Origin: an uncultured Fibrobacter sp.
GTDB lineage: Bacteria; Fibrobacterota; Fibrobacteria; Fibrobacterales; Fibrobacteraceae
DNA length: 64,000 bases
Direction: 5' to 3'
NCBI GenBank assembly: GCA_934700345.1
Contig: CAKUXP010000011.1
Location: 17,543-81,542 of the forward strand
Under the pieces are notes generated by a model that did no database searches, was not told where the DNA came from, and saw nothing but the letters and a program-made list of their open reading frames with translations. Positions 1 through 8,674 of this stretch are shown one piece after another. A program made the translations under genes and the position numbers. Each line of letters begins with the position of its first letter. Positions within the stretch are counted from its first letter, which is position 1.

Positions 1-489
1 CGAAATTTTACCTCCGAGATGTCTCGAGATCCATTCCGGGGCGGGGTTGAACCCGACAAGCTCGACCATTTCACGGATGACCGAATGATACCATTCCGTA
101 AAAATGCGAAACTGGGCACAATCCATTTTGTGCAAGCGCGAACCCGGAGTCGAACGGATGAGCTTCCCATAGTAAAATGCCTTTTCCTTGTCCGTTTTCG
201 CCTGGTTAAAGAAGACCAGGTTTTCAAAGTACTGGGCGCGTTCATCGGCAAAGCCTAGCCCCTGGATAAGCTTCACGACCGTATTCTTCGTAATGTTCCG
301 TTTCCCGTCCATGACGAGTTTCAGATGCGCATGGCTCGAAAGCCCCGCCTTCGACGCAAAGAAACGCAGACTGAACACCGCAGACGTCAATTTTTTGTAG
401 GCATAATAATCGTGCAAAAATACGCGGTAATTCGTATATTGCAAAATGTCCGGAGCAACCGGTTTCCTTTCTTCTGCACGAGATTCCAT
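1..489 (-). CDS. DUF4423/TIGR02147 family protein (N-terminal part, cut by window edge)
   Basis: The first 163 residues of a protein that runs off the left edge. It begins MESRAEERKPVAPD and continues through ILQYTNYRVFLHDYY, which matches the opening of the TIGR02147 family, a large paralogous group first defined in Fibrobacter succinogenes and overlapping DUF4423. The family's function is not established; the N-terminal part is predicted to be winged-helix-like, so a regulatory role is possible but is inference. The ATG at 489 was chosen because it directly precedes the conserved start; a GGAG lies about 17 bases upstream and is rather distant. It is the best single taxonomic clue in the window. 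Confidence 0.8.
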   Translation of the reverse strand, partial: MESRAEERKPVAPDILQYTNYRVFLHDYYAYKKLTSAVFSLRFFASKAGLSSHAHLKLVMDGKRNITKNTVVKLIQGLGFADERAQYFENLVFFNQAKTDKEKAFYYGKLIRSTPGSRLHKMDCAQFRIFTEWYHSVIREMVELVGFNPAPEWISRHLGGKIS

Positions 490-575
490 ACCTATAAAAA
501 TAAATGCTCCGCCCGCTTTTTAGACCGTTCCCTGTATTTTAATGTTTACAATCGTAACCGGACCGGGAATTTTCA

Positions 576-1085
576 TCAAAAAAAAAGTGCCCACCGATTG
601 TGGCTCCAAAACTTTCCGTGTAAAAATTCCGCATCCCGCGCAACGCCTTCCTTTCGGAAGCCTAGCCTTTCGGCAAGGGCATTGCTCCTCGCGTTTTCCA
701 CCGCCGCGGAAATTTCGACCCGATGGATTCCCATTTCCCGCAAATATTTCAAGACAAGCCTGCCGGCTTCCGTCGCAAGGCCCTTTCCTTCAAATTCGCT
801 GCCCAGAAAATACCCGAGCGATGCCGACCGGTTCCGCGGATCGATCCACTGCAAGATGAATTCCCCCGCCAAGGCTCCGTCTTCCAGGCGACGGATTCCG
901 AACGTTCCGCCGTTTTCCGTTTCACGCTGCATATCATACGCGGCTATCGAGGCAAAGGCGTCCCGCAGTGTGTAAAAGTTTTCCACCCAGGGAAGCCACG
1001 TCCCCAAGGAATTTCGCGAAGCGTTCACCAGATACAGAAGTTCTTCCGCATCCGATTTTTCGAGAAAAGAAAGCGCCACGCGCAT
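576..1085 (-). CDS. GNAT-family N-acetyltransferase (RimJ/RimL-like)
   Basis: A 169-residue acetyltransferase of the GNAT fold, expected to move an acetyl group from acetyl-CoA to an amine. Visible features are an N-terminal beta strand with SFLEKSDAEEL, the motif LGYFLGSEFEGKGLATEA for acetyl-CoA pyrophosphate binding, and the late VENARSNALAERLGF segment typical of the RimJ/RimL subgroup. The ATG at 1085 was chosen because it leaves 31 bases after the upstream lipoprotein stop; the frame stays open to 1184, which would overlap that gene. The acceptor, for example a ribosomal protein N-terminus or a small amine, cannot be told from sequence. Confidence 0.8.
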   Translation of the reverse strand: MRVALSFLEKSDAEELLYLVNASRNSLGTWLPWVENFYTLRDAFASIAAYDMQRETENGGTFGIRRLEDGALAGEFILQWIDPRNRSASLGYFLGSEFEGKGLATEAGRLVLKYLREMGIHRVEISAAVENARSNALAERLGFRKEGVARDAEFLHGKFWSHNRWALFF

Positions 1086-1116
1086 TCCTAAAAGAACGGG
1101 TTTCTCCGCCAAAACT

Positions 1117-1539
1117 TTACTCGATGTCGCGCACATAGAAAGCCCGCTGGCATTCCTGGTCGGCAAGCGATTCGCAATCGTCAAAAGTTTTCCCCGGATA
1201 GTAATCGCCCGTTACGCGCGTCAAATGCACCGTATCCGGAGTCTTCCATTTTTTGGGAAACGCGGAAGTATCCGACAGATAGATGCTGTCTCCCGCAATC
1301 CGATTGCCTGCCGCATCGACATCGTAGAGAAAGAAGCAACCCATCCGAGCACAGCGTCCCGTGAACTGGTAAGAAACCTCTCCCGCGATCGTCCGGCAAA
1401 AAGAAGAGCCGGCGACTTCCGACGAGAGCGTCCGAAGCTTCGCCACGGAACCTTTTTCACACGTTTCGAACGAATCGTCCGCGCCGCAGGCAAGCAGGAA
1501 CAAAGGAACGACAGGAATAAAAATCCATCGCAAATTCAT
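1117..1539 (-). CDS. small putative lipoprotein
   Basis: A 140-residue protein with a type II signal peptide: positive MNLRW, a hydrophobic stretch, and the lipobox LLAC with Cys18 as the predicted lipidated residue. The mature part has several Cys residues (about positions 27, 48, 63, 68 and 123) that could form disulfides in the periplasm. No domain is recognised. It precedes the GNAT gene on the same strand with a 31-base gap, so the two may be cotranscribed. Lipoprotein status is well supported; the function is unknown. Confidence 0.65.
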   Translation of the reverse strand: MNLRWIFIPVVPLFLLACGADDSFETCEKGSVAKLRTLSSEVAGSSFCRTIAGEVSYQFTGRCARMGCFFLYDVDAAGNRIAGDSIYLSDTSAFPKKWKTPDTVHLTRVTGDYYPGKTFDDCESLADQECQRAFYVRDIE

Positions 1540-1639
1540 ACTGCAAATATGGTAAATTCTCGCCCGAACAACGGAAAACGCCAGAACATGGGCTGGAATC
1601 CGTAAAAAAAGTCCCGTTCCGATAAAAGAACGAGACTTA

Positions 1640-1723
1640 TGCGGGTGAAAGGACTTGAACCTTCATGTCCTTGCGAACACTAGAACCTGAATCTAGCGCG
1701 TATACCAATTCCGCCACACCCGC
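1640..1723 (-). tRNA. tRNA-Leu (anticodon CAG)
   Basis: The minus strand reads as an 84-nt class II tRNA. The acceptor stem GCGGGTG pairs with CACCCGC, followed by an A discriminator. The anticodon stem CTAGA/TCTAG encloses the loop TTCAGGT, giving CAG. A long variable arm and the T-loop GGTTCAAGTCC are present. The long variable arm and the anticodon both indicate leucine. The 3' CCA is not encoded. Confidence 0.95.
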
Positions 1724-1796
1724 AAGTGTGTGTTCCAAATTTTAAAACTTTTGCCGTTTTTGTCAAGGGCACTTCGGAAAATTGCCTTGGTAAAAT

Positions 1797-2513
1797 TCAG
1801 CGGAGAAAATCCCGGATCCAGGATTCCCGGTGAAGCGTCCACCAGGACCAGTCGTGCTCTCCGCGTTCGTCAAAGCGAATCCGGCAAACTTTAACGCCCA
1901 ATGAGGAACAGAACGTTTCCATCCACGGAACGGTACGGTCCGACGGGTAAAGCCTGTCCGAACCGCCCTGGAGAAAAGTCCACATCCCCGTGCGGATCTT
2001 CGGATCCCTCGCCAGGTTTTTCGCGTCCGCGACCGCCGCCAGGTTCGTGCTGACGAGAAGCCGCTTTTGAACGGAACGCTTTCCGTAAAGCGTATAGCCG
2101 ACAACGCCCAGGCCACCGTCCGAAACGCCGACGAGCGAAACCGTATCGATTTTCAAGTTCCACCGAACTTCCAGGGAATCGAGCATCCGATCGACCGCTC
2201 CGAGAGGTCCCTGCGAAAGCCAGTGGTTTTCCTTGCAGGCGGAAACGCTAAGCACCGCGCTTTCCTCGCGAGCCTTTTCTAGAAAAGGAACGAGAGCGGC
2301 TCCCGCCTCATAGCCCTTGGCGCATTTCGCGCTCTGCATTCCACCATGGAACCAGACGAACAGTTGCGGTTGGATTATCCTTTTCGGATGCCACACGGCA
2401 GAAGGGCTCGCAAAAGATCCAAAATTAATTTGTATGGAATCTGCGGCAAAGGGACCGACATCCGCCGAATAGGCAAAGACCGCAGCAAAAAAAACGCAAG
2501 CGAAAAACTTCAT
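1797..2513 (-). CDS. secreted alpha/beta hydrolase (esterase-like)
   Basis: A 238-residue protein with an N-terminal signal peptide (MKFFACVFFAAVFAYSA). FVWFHGG supplies an oxyanion-hole type HGG, GVSDGG fits the nucleophile elbow G-x-S-x-G (Ser about 128), and GEHDW near the C terminus contains the probable catalytic His. It resembles the PHB-depolymerase/feruloyl-esterase type of secreted hydrolase, but the substrate is inference. Its ATG overlaps the stop of the upstream membrane protein by 4 bases, so the genes at 1797-3806 look like one operon. Confidence 0.7.
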   Translation of the reverse strand: MKFFACVFFAAVFAYSADVGPFAADSIQINFGSFASPSAVWHPKRIIQPQLFVWFHGGMQSAKCAKGYEAGAALVPFLEKAREESAVLSVSACKENHWLSQGPLGAVDRMLDSLEVRWNLKIDTVSLVGVSDGGLGVVGYTLYGKRSVQKRLLVSTNLAAVADAKNLARDPKIRTGMWTFLQGGSDRLYPSDRTVPWMETFCSSLGVKVCRIRFDERGEHDWSWWTLHRESWIRDFLR

Positions 2514-3016
2514 CGCCTACGCCTCAAAGCCCTTCGCAACGCAAGAAAAGCCGCACCGAGCAGAACGACATCGAAAACCCCCGACCACATCATCGCCCGC
2601 AACTGGAAACTCCGAATCGCCGAAGAGTCCAGTTCCCCGTCATTTCCCGCAAGGCCCGTCACAATCCATTCCCTCGAAGAAATCCGGATGCCCCGGACTT
2701 CAATCGGCGCAGGCATTCCCGTTTCCGACCAAAATGAAATCCATTCCCCGAGAATTTCTTCCTGGAGAGGCGGCAGAGAAAGCGTGAACACGGCCTCCCG
2801 ATCCTCGTTCAGATGAAAAAACGTCCTGTCGAAAAGAGGGATGCCCGTCCCATGCCAGCCACGCGGAAAAGCGACAGAAGAAATCTTTCCGTAAAACAGA
2901 TCTTCATCGCCTGCAACGCTCTTGTAAAAGGGAAGCGCCTGCAAAAAGAGATACGACGCCAAAAAGCAAAGGAACGCAGCGACCGACAAAAAGAGAAACC
3001 GCACGGAACGGGACAT
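2510..3016 (-). CDS. membrane protein with two transmembrane segments
   Basis: A 168-residue protein starting MSRSVRFLFLSVAAFL. A hydrophobic helix lies at about residues 5-27, an extracytoplasmic region of roughly 105 residues follows, and a second helix (VFDVVLLGAAFLALRRAL) comes before a basic tail. No family is recognised. The ATG at 3016 was chosen because it touches the stop of the upstream gene; the frame stays open further upstream but would overlap that gene. The stop overlaps the next gene by 4 bases, indicating translational coupling with the secreted hydrolase. Confidence 0.55.
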   Translation of the reverse strand: MSRSVRFLFLSVAAFLCFLASYLFLQALPFYKSVAGDEDLFYGKISSVAFPRGWHGTGIPLFDRTFFHLNEDREAVFTLSLPPLQEEILGEWISFWSETGMPAPIEVRGIRISSREWIVTGLAGNDGELDSSAIRSFQLRAMMWSGVFDVVLLGAAFLALRRALRRRR

Positions 3017-3017
3017 C

Positions 3018-3806
3018 TTATTTCCTCGAACGGATAACAAAGAAGAGAGTAAACAAAAGCAAGACGATGGAAACCAGATAAAAAATCTGCTGGATCCAGA
3101 ACTTGGCTTCCCGGTTTTCAAAAGATTGCATCTTGAACTTCTGCAGAAGGTTTTCGCAGCGTACCAAGGCTTCGTCATTATTGATTCGCATCCATAGCAA
3201 CGTGAGGTTCGCATTTTCGATCAAAGCCCTCCGGTAACGTTCCCCGAGAGGTTTCGAGAGACGCGCAAGACGCGCAGAATCCGCAACGACGGAGAAGCCC
3301 ATCCGCGCAGAATCCAGGGTGCGCACAAGCGGTTCCGCAAGCGAATCGTCTAGACGATTCAGGTCTCTCGAGAGCAAACGCACACTGTCCAACCAAACCG
3401 AACGAGCCGGGACATAGCGTTGAATCGAAGCGACCCAGCCGAGAACCGCCGTTTCGAATTCGGAAAAATCGCGTTCCGGAGGCATCCAACCAATTAAGCG
3501 GGCCTTCTCCGAGGCGGCATAGACAGCAACTGCGTTTTCGCGCAAGCCGCGCAAGGAACTTATCAGAACCGAAGTATCCTCCGAAAAGACCCGAACCCTT
3601 TCCATCCTCTGCATCATGCGCGAGGCAAAGAACTTGTATTCATAAAGTGTTTCCACGTAACGGCCATGGACTTCCTCGGGTTGCTTCTGCGAAAAATAGA
3701 ACAGAACGGTCAGGGCGAGCGTCAAGAGAAGAACGCCCCAGGCGAGAGGCATATTGATCCGGCTTTTCAGAATTTCCCGAATCGATTGGAATTTTTTCGA
3801 ATCCAT
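3018..3806 (-). CDS. membrane protein with helical periplasmic domain
   Basis: A 262-residue protein with a transmembrane helix near residues 20-40 (MPLAWGVLLLTLALTVLFYF), a long helical region, and a second helix at the C terminus (LVSIVLLLFTLFFVIRSRK). The layout resembles the periplasmic four-helix-bundle sensor part of chemoreceptors or histidine kinases, but no cytoplasmic signalling domain follows, so a stand-alone sensor or scaffold is only a guess. It is the first gene of the apparent three-gene operon at 1797-3806 and diverges from the MORN lipoprotein gene at 3840. Confidence 0.5.
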   Translation of the reverse strand: MDSKKFQSIREILKSRINMPLAWGVLLLTLALTVLFYFSQKQPEEVHGRYVETLYEYKFFASRMMQRMERVRVFSEDTSVLISSLRGLRENAVAVYAASEKARLIGWMPPERDFSEFETAVLGWVASIQRYVPARSVWLDSVRLLSRDLNRLDDSLAEPLVRTLDSARMGFSVVADSARLARLSKPLGERYRRALIENANLTLLWMRINNDEALVRCENLLQKFKMQSFENREAKFWIQQIFYLVSIVLLLFTLFFVIRSRK

Positions 3807-3839
3807 ACAGGGAAATTACCTTTTTTCTAAGTTGTGAAC

Positions 3840-4931
3840 ATGGCAAGATTCCAAAAAATTGCAGTTTTTGCACTCGGTTTCGCCGCATTTCTCGCCTGCA
3901 GCGAACAGGAATTCCGCGAGACAGAGCACTACAACGGCATCCGCAAGACGAAAGTCGCCCACCGAAACGGACTGCCCGACGGCGAATTTAAACGCTGGAC
4001 ATCGCACGGAGACCTTGCGGAATCAGGCCTCTACAAAAACGGGAAACGAGAAGGGGAATGGACGGAATGGTTTTCAAACGGCAATGTCCAAGCCCGCGGA
4101 CTTTACCGAAACGGGAACAGGGACGGCCTTTGGAAAAGCTTTTTCTTCGACGGCAAACCGGCAGCGGAGCAAACCTTTCTAAATGGCGAACCGGTCGGCA
4201 CCTCGGTAGAATTTCACGCCAACGGAAACGTCAAGGAAAAAAATTCCTGCTTTCCCAAGAACGCCGAAGGAACGCGCGAAACTTTTGCGGCAAACGGAAA
4301 AAAGGTTCGCTCGGAACATTGCCGGGACGGAATTACGGAAGGCGTCGTGGAGACTTTTTATCCGGGAGGATCGCTCGAATCGCGCTCCGAATACCATGCG
4401 GGAAAGCTTCACGGCAAGTCGGAGCTTTTCCGCGCGACGGGAGAACTCTGGAAGCGTTCCTTCTACAGGGAAAACATCCGCGACTCTGTCTGGACCTACT
4501 TCGCAAAAGACGGCAACATCGAAAGGCAGAGCGTTTTCGTAAGCGGAAACGGAATCGCCTACGGAGAAATCGGCGAGAACGGCATCGACGCCGAAACGAC
4601 CTTTGTCGACAACAAGATCCAGGACACCATCCGGTACACGCTTCCCGGGCACACGCTCCGCTATGCGGAAGTCTGGGAAAACGGCGAAAAACGGAAGCTG
4701 CTATCCTTCTACCCTCCATCGGGAACTCTCGCCAGCGAAGGAAACTTTCAAGACGGAAAGCCCAGCGGTTCCTGGCGGAACTGGTATCCGGACGGCACGC
4801 TCAAGGACAGCCTTTTCTACAAGGACGGCGAACCTTTCGGCGAGCAGCTGCACTACGACTCCGCGGGGAATCTCTACATGCGCAAAGTCCAGTATGGGAA
4901 GAGCGGACCGATGCAGATTGGGTTTGAGTAG
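3840..4931 (+). CDS. MORN-repeat lipoprotein (YwqK-like)
   Basis: A 363-residue lipoprotein: signal peptide with lipobox FLAC, then about twelve degenerate MORN-type repeats of roughly 22-24 residues, each built around Y-x-N-G-x-R-x-G-x-W or close variants (for example YKNGKREGEWTEW and YRNGNRDGLWKSF). Proteins of this type are annotated as YwqK-family antitoxin or MORN variant-repeat proteins. In Bacteroidota and Fibrobacterota they are usually surface lipoproteins of unknown role, and no toxin partner is seen next to it. The ATG at 3840 was preferred to a GTG six bases earlier. Confidence 0.75.
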   Translation: MARFQKIAVFALGFAAFLACSEQEFRETEHYNGIRKTKVAHRNGLPDGEFKRWTSHGDLAESGLYKNGKREGEWTEWFSNGNVQARGLYRNGNRDGLWKSFFFDGKPAAEQTFLNGEPVGTSVEFHANGNVKEKNSCFPKNAEGTRETFAANGKKVRSEHCRDGITEGVVETFYPGGSLESRSEYHAGKLHGKSELFRATGELWKRSFYRENIRDSVWTYFAKDGNIERQSVFVSGNGIAYGEIGENGIDAETTFVDNKIQDTIRYTLPGHTLRYAEVWENGEKRKLLSFYPPSGTLASEGNFQDGKPSGSWRNWYPDGTLKDSLFYKDGEPFGEQLHYDSAGNLYMRKVQYGKSGPMQIGFE

Positions 4932-4973
4932 GGATGGGGTATTTTCTATCTTTTGAAAGAACTAGAAAATTCT

Positions 4974-6122
4974 ATGACCAAGAACGAACTCAACGCTAGA
5001 CTCAAGGACATCGAATGGGATGACTTTGAAGTAAAGGAAGCTGCGGCGGAACTCCCCAAAAGCATCTGGGAAAGCGTCAGCGCGTTTTCCAACACGTCCG
5101 GAGGCTGGATCGTCCTTGAGGTAAAACAAACCGGAAACAAGTTTGAAATAAGCGGAGACCACCGTGCAACCGACATGGAAATCATGGCCATGTTCCGCGA
5201 CCAGGCTTTCGGTACAAAGAGCGAGCAAATCGTTCCCGATTCATCCCTCGCCACGCTCAATCAAACTTCTCTAGAATCCTATATCGAACAGATCAAGGCT
5301 TTCAATCCCGAGTTTCCTTACAGCAATCTGCTCGTCGAAAAGTTTTGCGAGAAAGCCGGCATCACCAAAAAAGGCAAACTGAACTACGGCAGCCTTTTAA
5401 TGTTTGGTTTACGAGACGAAATCCAATATTATGTCAATAACTTCTGGATAGACATGCTCGAAATTCCGGACACGAACATGGGAACCGTTGAACCGCGCTA
5501 CACATTCCGAATGCCGGAACAGGAAAATCTCTGGGATTATTACAATGTTTTTATTCAACGGTTACGAACCCATATCGACGCTCCATTCACGGCGGGATCA
5601 AACGGTTTTTCACCGGACGACAATTCCCAACTTTACGCCTTGCGCGAAGGGCTGGTAAACATGCTCGCCCATGCGGACTACTTTAGCCCCATGCATTCCA
5701 CCATTCGCATCAAGGAACTCCGAGTACAAAACCATTCCATGCCGCGGAACCCGACGCTTATCAAGCTTTTTCGCTATGCAAAACTTTCGGAAAATGCAGG
5801 ATACGGAATTGAGAAGATGCTTTCGTGGGAAAAGCCGACCCACAGGAAAATAAAGTTTGAAAACGATCTGGTCATCTCTACAGTGATCTATAACAAGAAT
5901 TCGGCAACACCGCCGGACGATCTAAATGAGCCTGTAAAATTACTGTTAGAAGTGATTAAATCGAACCCCAAAGCCTCCAAAACAGTTATCGCAGCAAAAA
6001 TAGGGAAATCTCGCGCCTCGGTGACAAGAATGCTCGCAAAGCTCACCGAACAAGGGCTAGTAAAGCGAATCGGTCCCGATAAAAACGAACATTGGGAAAT
6101 CGTAACAAGGAACCCACAATAA
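4974..6122 (+). CDS. AlbA-2/Schlafen-type ATP-binding protein with two apparent internal deletions
   Basis: A 382-residue member of the AlbA_2 family (divergent AAA_4 domain plus a GHKL-like C-terminal ATP-binding half and a winged helix). The N terminus has FEVKEAAAELPKSIWESVSAFSNTSGG, the usual DNA/RNA-linked AlbA_2 opening. The C-terminal half contains LREGLVNMLAHADYFS, then SMPRNPTLIKLFRYAKL and a helix-turn-helix (SKTVIAAKIGKSRASVTRML). Two stretches normal for the family are missing in frame: one between NKFEISG and DHRATD, and one between STIRIKELRVQNH and SMPRNP. The ATG at 4974 was chosen over an upstream TTG. Its stop overlaps the next ATG by one base (TAATG), coupling it to the polysaccharide genes. 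Family members often act as transcriptional regulators. Confidence 0.75.
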   Translation: MTKNELNARLKDIEWDDFEVKEAAAELPKSIWESVSAFSNTSGGWIVLEVKQTGNKFEISGDHRATDMEIMAMFRDQAFGTKSEQIVPDSSLATLNQTSLESYIEQIKAFNPEFPYSNLLVEKFCEKAGITKKGKLNYGSLLMFGLRDEIQYYVNNFWIDMLEIPDTNMGTVEPRYTFRMPEQENLWDYYNVFIQRLRTHIDAPFTAGSNGFSPDDNSQLYALREGLVNMLAHADYFSPMHSTIRIKELRVQNHSMPRNPTLIKLFRYAKLSENAGYGIEKMLSWEKPTHRKIKFENDLVISTVIYNKNSATPPDDLNEPVKLLLEVIKSNPKASKTVIAAKIGKSRASVTRMLAKLTEQGLVKRIGPDKNEHWEIVTRNPQ

Positions 6123-6847
6123 TGAATATCGCAATTATTTTTGCCGGCGGAGTCGGTTCTAGAATGCATAGCAAGGACTTGCCCAAGCAATTTCTGCGCA
6201 TTTACGATAAGCCGATTATTATCCACACTATTGAGCATTTTGAAAGCAATTCAAAAATCGATGCTATCATCGTCGTTTGCAACAAAGACTGGATTTCTTA
6301 TTTCAAAGCTCTTCTTGCCAAACATTCCATCAAAAAAATCAAAGCAATCGTTCCCGGTGGCGAAACAGGCCAACTGTCAATATACAACGGTCTTGTTGCC
6401 GCCGAAAAAATTTCAAATGGAGAAAATTCGATCGTCCTGATTCACGATGGCGTCCGCCCACTCATCAACAGCGAATTGATTTCTCAAAATATTGAATCCG
6501 TTCAAAAATATGGTTCATCCATCACCAGCGGAATTGTCAAGGAAACCATCGTTGAAATCGACTCAGCCGGCAACATTCAAAATGTCCCCGACCGAATTCA
6601 TTCCCGTGTTGCAAAAGCGCCCCAATCCTTTTGGCTAAAGGATATTCTCGCCGCACACCGAACCGCTCTTCAAAGCGGAAAGACAGACTTCATTGATTCC
6701 TGTTCCATGATGCATTTCTACGGATACCCTCTTCACATGATCGACGGACCATACGAAAACATCAAGATTACGACACCCGAAGATTTTTACACGATGCGTG
6801 CAATCCTTCAAGTCAAAGAAGACGCCCAGATTTATGGGCTCGATTAA
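6122..6847 (+). CDS. IspD/TarI-family cytidylyltransferase (probable polyol-phosphate type)
   Basis: A 241-residue nucleotidyltransferase that should couple CTP to a sugar-alcohol phosphate. The CTP-binding signature IIFAGGVGSRM is followed by LPKQFL, IHTIEHF, HDGVRPLI and ENIKITTPEDF. The AGG form of the first loop and the LPKQFL segment are closer to TarI (D-ribitol-5-phosphate cytidylyltransferase) than to isoprenoid IspD. The context supports this: an SDR follows, and LicD and a CDP-glycerol transferase homologue lie in the same locus. Probable product: CDP-ribitol or a related CDP-polyol. A housekeeping IspD role is less likely here but cannot be excluded. Confidence 0.8.
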   Translation: MNIAIIFAGGVGSRMHSKDLPKQFLRIYDKPIIIHTIEHFESNSKIDAIIVVCNKDWISYFKALLAKHSIKKIKAIVPGGETGQLSIYNGLVAAEKISNGENSIVLIHDGVRPLINSELISQNIESVQKYGSSITSGIVKETIVEIDSAGNIQNVPDRIHSRVAKAPQSFWLKDILAAHRTALQSGKTDFIDSCSMMHFYGYPLHMIDGPYENIKITTPEDFYTMRAILQVKEDAQIYGLD

Positions 6848-6885
6848 TTGTTCTAGACCACACGCATCATTTCAGGAAATTAAAA

Positions 6886-7932
6886 ATGAACCATAAAGAA
6901 ATACTTGACGAAGATTTAGCGAACATCACCAGTTTTTCCGCAAACTTTTTTACGCTCCTTGCCAATAAGACGATTCTCGTTACTGGAGCGACTGGTCTTA
7001 TCGGTTTTACACTTATCAAAGCGCTCCTCCACATCAATCAAAAAAAATCGTTGAATATTAAGATTTTGGCGCTAGTCCGAAATCTCAAAAAAGCCGAGTC
7101 CATGTTCGGCAAGCAAGATGAATATCTAAAATTTATCATTTCCGACATCTCTCAAAAAATGTCCATTGCCGCTTCCATCGATTATATCGTTCACGGAGCA
7201 AGCCAAACATCCAGCAAGGCTTTTGTCCAAGAACCCGTTGAAACGATCCTCACGGCACTCAACGGAACGACAAACATGCTGGAACTCGCCAAAGAAAAAA
7301 AGGTTTCCTCCTTTGTCTATCTTTCCAGTATGGAAGTCTATGGAACGCCAGCAACCGACGAAAAAATTCCAGAAACGCATCCGACCGACCTTGACACGAT
7401 GTCCGTACGATCCTGCTACCCGGAAAGCAAACGAATGTGCGAGTCGCTTTGCAAAAGCTATTTCGCCGAATACAGCGTTCCCACAAAAGTCATCCGTCTG
7501 ACGCAAACTTTTGGTCCAGGAGTTTTCTACAACGATGGGCGTGTTTTTGCTGAATTTGCAAGATGCGCCATTGAAAACCGAGACATCATTCTTCACACCA
7601 AGGGAGAAACCAAGCGCAACTATCTCTACACAGCAGACGCAGTGACTGCGATTCTCACCGTTCTGCTCAAAGGGAAAAATGGCGAAGCGTACAATGCGGC
7701 AAACGAAAACACATATACATCCATTTATGAAATGGCAAACATCGTAGCAACACATTGTGTCAGCGGAAAAATTAAGACAATTGTCCAAGAAGAAGATATT
7801 GCCAAATTCGGATACGCCTCCATCTTAAAAATGAATCTTGATGTTTCGAAATTGAAAGATCTAGGATGGAAGCCTACTCGCAATCTTATCGAGATGTTTG
7901 ATCGCTTAATCAAAACGATAGCAGAAACATGA
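6886..7932 (+). CDS. NAD-dependent epimerase/dehydratase (extended SDR)
   Basis: A 348-residue extended short-chain dehydrogenase/reductase. Evidence: the Rossmann motif TGATGLIG at about residues 32-39, the conserved YLSSMEVYG strand, the active-site YPESK (Tyr-x-x-x-Lys), and the substrate-side segment GETKRNYLYTADAV. It probably oxidises, reduces or epimerises a nucleotide-linked or phosphorylated sugar for this locus. Its place straight after the TarI-like gene suggests it helps make the polyol-phosphate or a neighbouring sugar precursor; the exact reaction cannot be read from sequence. It overlaps the next gene by 4 bases. Confidence 0.8.
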   Translation: MNHKEILDEDLANITSFSANFFTLLANKTILVTGATGLIGFTLIKALLHINQKKSLNIKILALVRNLKKAESMFGKQDEYLKFIISDISQKMSIAASIDYIVHGASQTSSKAFVQEPVETILTALNGTTNMLELAKEKKVSSFVYLSSMEVYGTPATDEKIPETHPTDLDTMSVRSCYPESKRMCESLCKSYFAEYSVPTKVIRLTQTFGPGVFYNDGRVFAEFARCAIENRDIILHTKGETKRNYLYTADAVTAILTVLLKGKNGEAYNAANENTYTSIYEMANIVATHCVSGKIKTIVQEEDIAKFGYASILKMNLDVSKLKDLGWKPTRNLIEMFDRLIKTIAET

Positions 7933-8666
7933 AAAGAATTGCCATCTACACGGCCCTCACCGGCAATTACGATTCCTTAAAAGATCCTGCGGTCATCGAT
8001 CCAAGATGCGACTATATTTGCTTTACCAATCAAGTACATTCCCAAGGATCAGTTTGGAAATACCGAACCATTCCGGTCGATACCAAAAATCTAGCATTGC
8101 TTTCCCGCTACCCTAAAATGCATCCCCACACGCTTCTTGAAGAATACGAATACAGCGTCTATATGGATGCCAACATTCAGATTGTCAACTCCGATTTCTA
8201 CCAGCGCATTTTCGCCAGAATCGAACAAGGCGTTTCTCTATCCGGGATCAAGCATCCTTTCCGAGACTGCCCATACAGTGAAGGATATGCTGTTTTCACC
8301 TATGGACTAGATTCTTTTTTTGCCATCATCCGAACCTTGCGATTCTTAAAAAAAGAAAATTTTCCAGAACACTATGGAATGTTCGAAGCCAATGTCATTC
8401 TGCGAAAGCATTCCGACAAAAAAGTTCAAAAACAATGCGAAGATTGGTGGAAACTAGTCAGCCGTTATTCAAAACGCGACCAGCTGACCTATTCCTACAC
8501 GCTCTGGAAAAACCATATCGCATTTGACTACCTGATTCCCGAAAACAAATCTGCCAGAAATTATGCTGGATTTTCCTTTACTCCTCATACCCGCAAAATG
8601 AATATCTGGGGGAGACAAGGCAAGCGGTTCGGGGAAAAAATTTTTAAATTTTTAACTCGCTACTAG
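7929..8666 (+). CDS. DUF616 (TOD1/MUCI70-like) glycosyltransferase-domain protein
   Basis: A 245-residue protein with the DUF616 pattern: an N-terminal IAIYTALTGNYDSL strand, CDYICFTNQ, and YSVYMDANIQI in which the D-A-N takes the place of a metal-binding D-x-D. The family is related to plant TOD1/MUCI70 and is placed among glycosyltransferase-like folds. It is cytosolic, with no signal peptide or membrane span. The ATGA overlap with the SDR gene ties it to the polysaccharide operon, where it probably adds a sugar to the repeat unit; donor and acceptor are unknown. Confidence 0.75.
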   Translation: MKRIAIYTALTGNYDSLKDPAVIDPRCDYICFTNQVHSQGSVWKYRTIPVDTKNLALLSRYPKMHPHTLLEEYEYSVYMDANIQIVNSDFYQRIFARIEQGVSLSGIKHPFRDCPYSEGYAVFTYGLDSFFAIIRTLRFLKKENFPEHYGMFEANVILRKHSDKKVQKQCEDWWKLVSRYSKRDQLTYSYTLWKNHIAFDYLIPENKSARNYAGFSFTPHTRKMNIWGRQGKRFGEKIFKFLTRY

Positions 8667-8674
8667 GTTTTAAA

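Noticed and set aside
3840..4931. A toxin-antitoxin pair based on the YwqK antitoxin name of the MORN protein
   Set aside because: It has a lipoprotein signal and no toxin-like neighbour; the name is a family label only.
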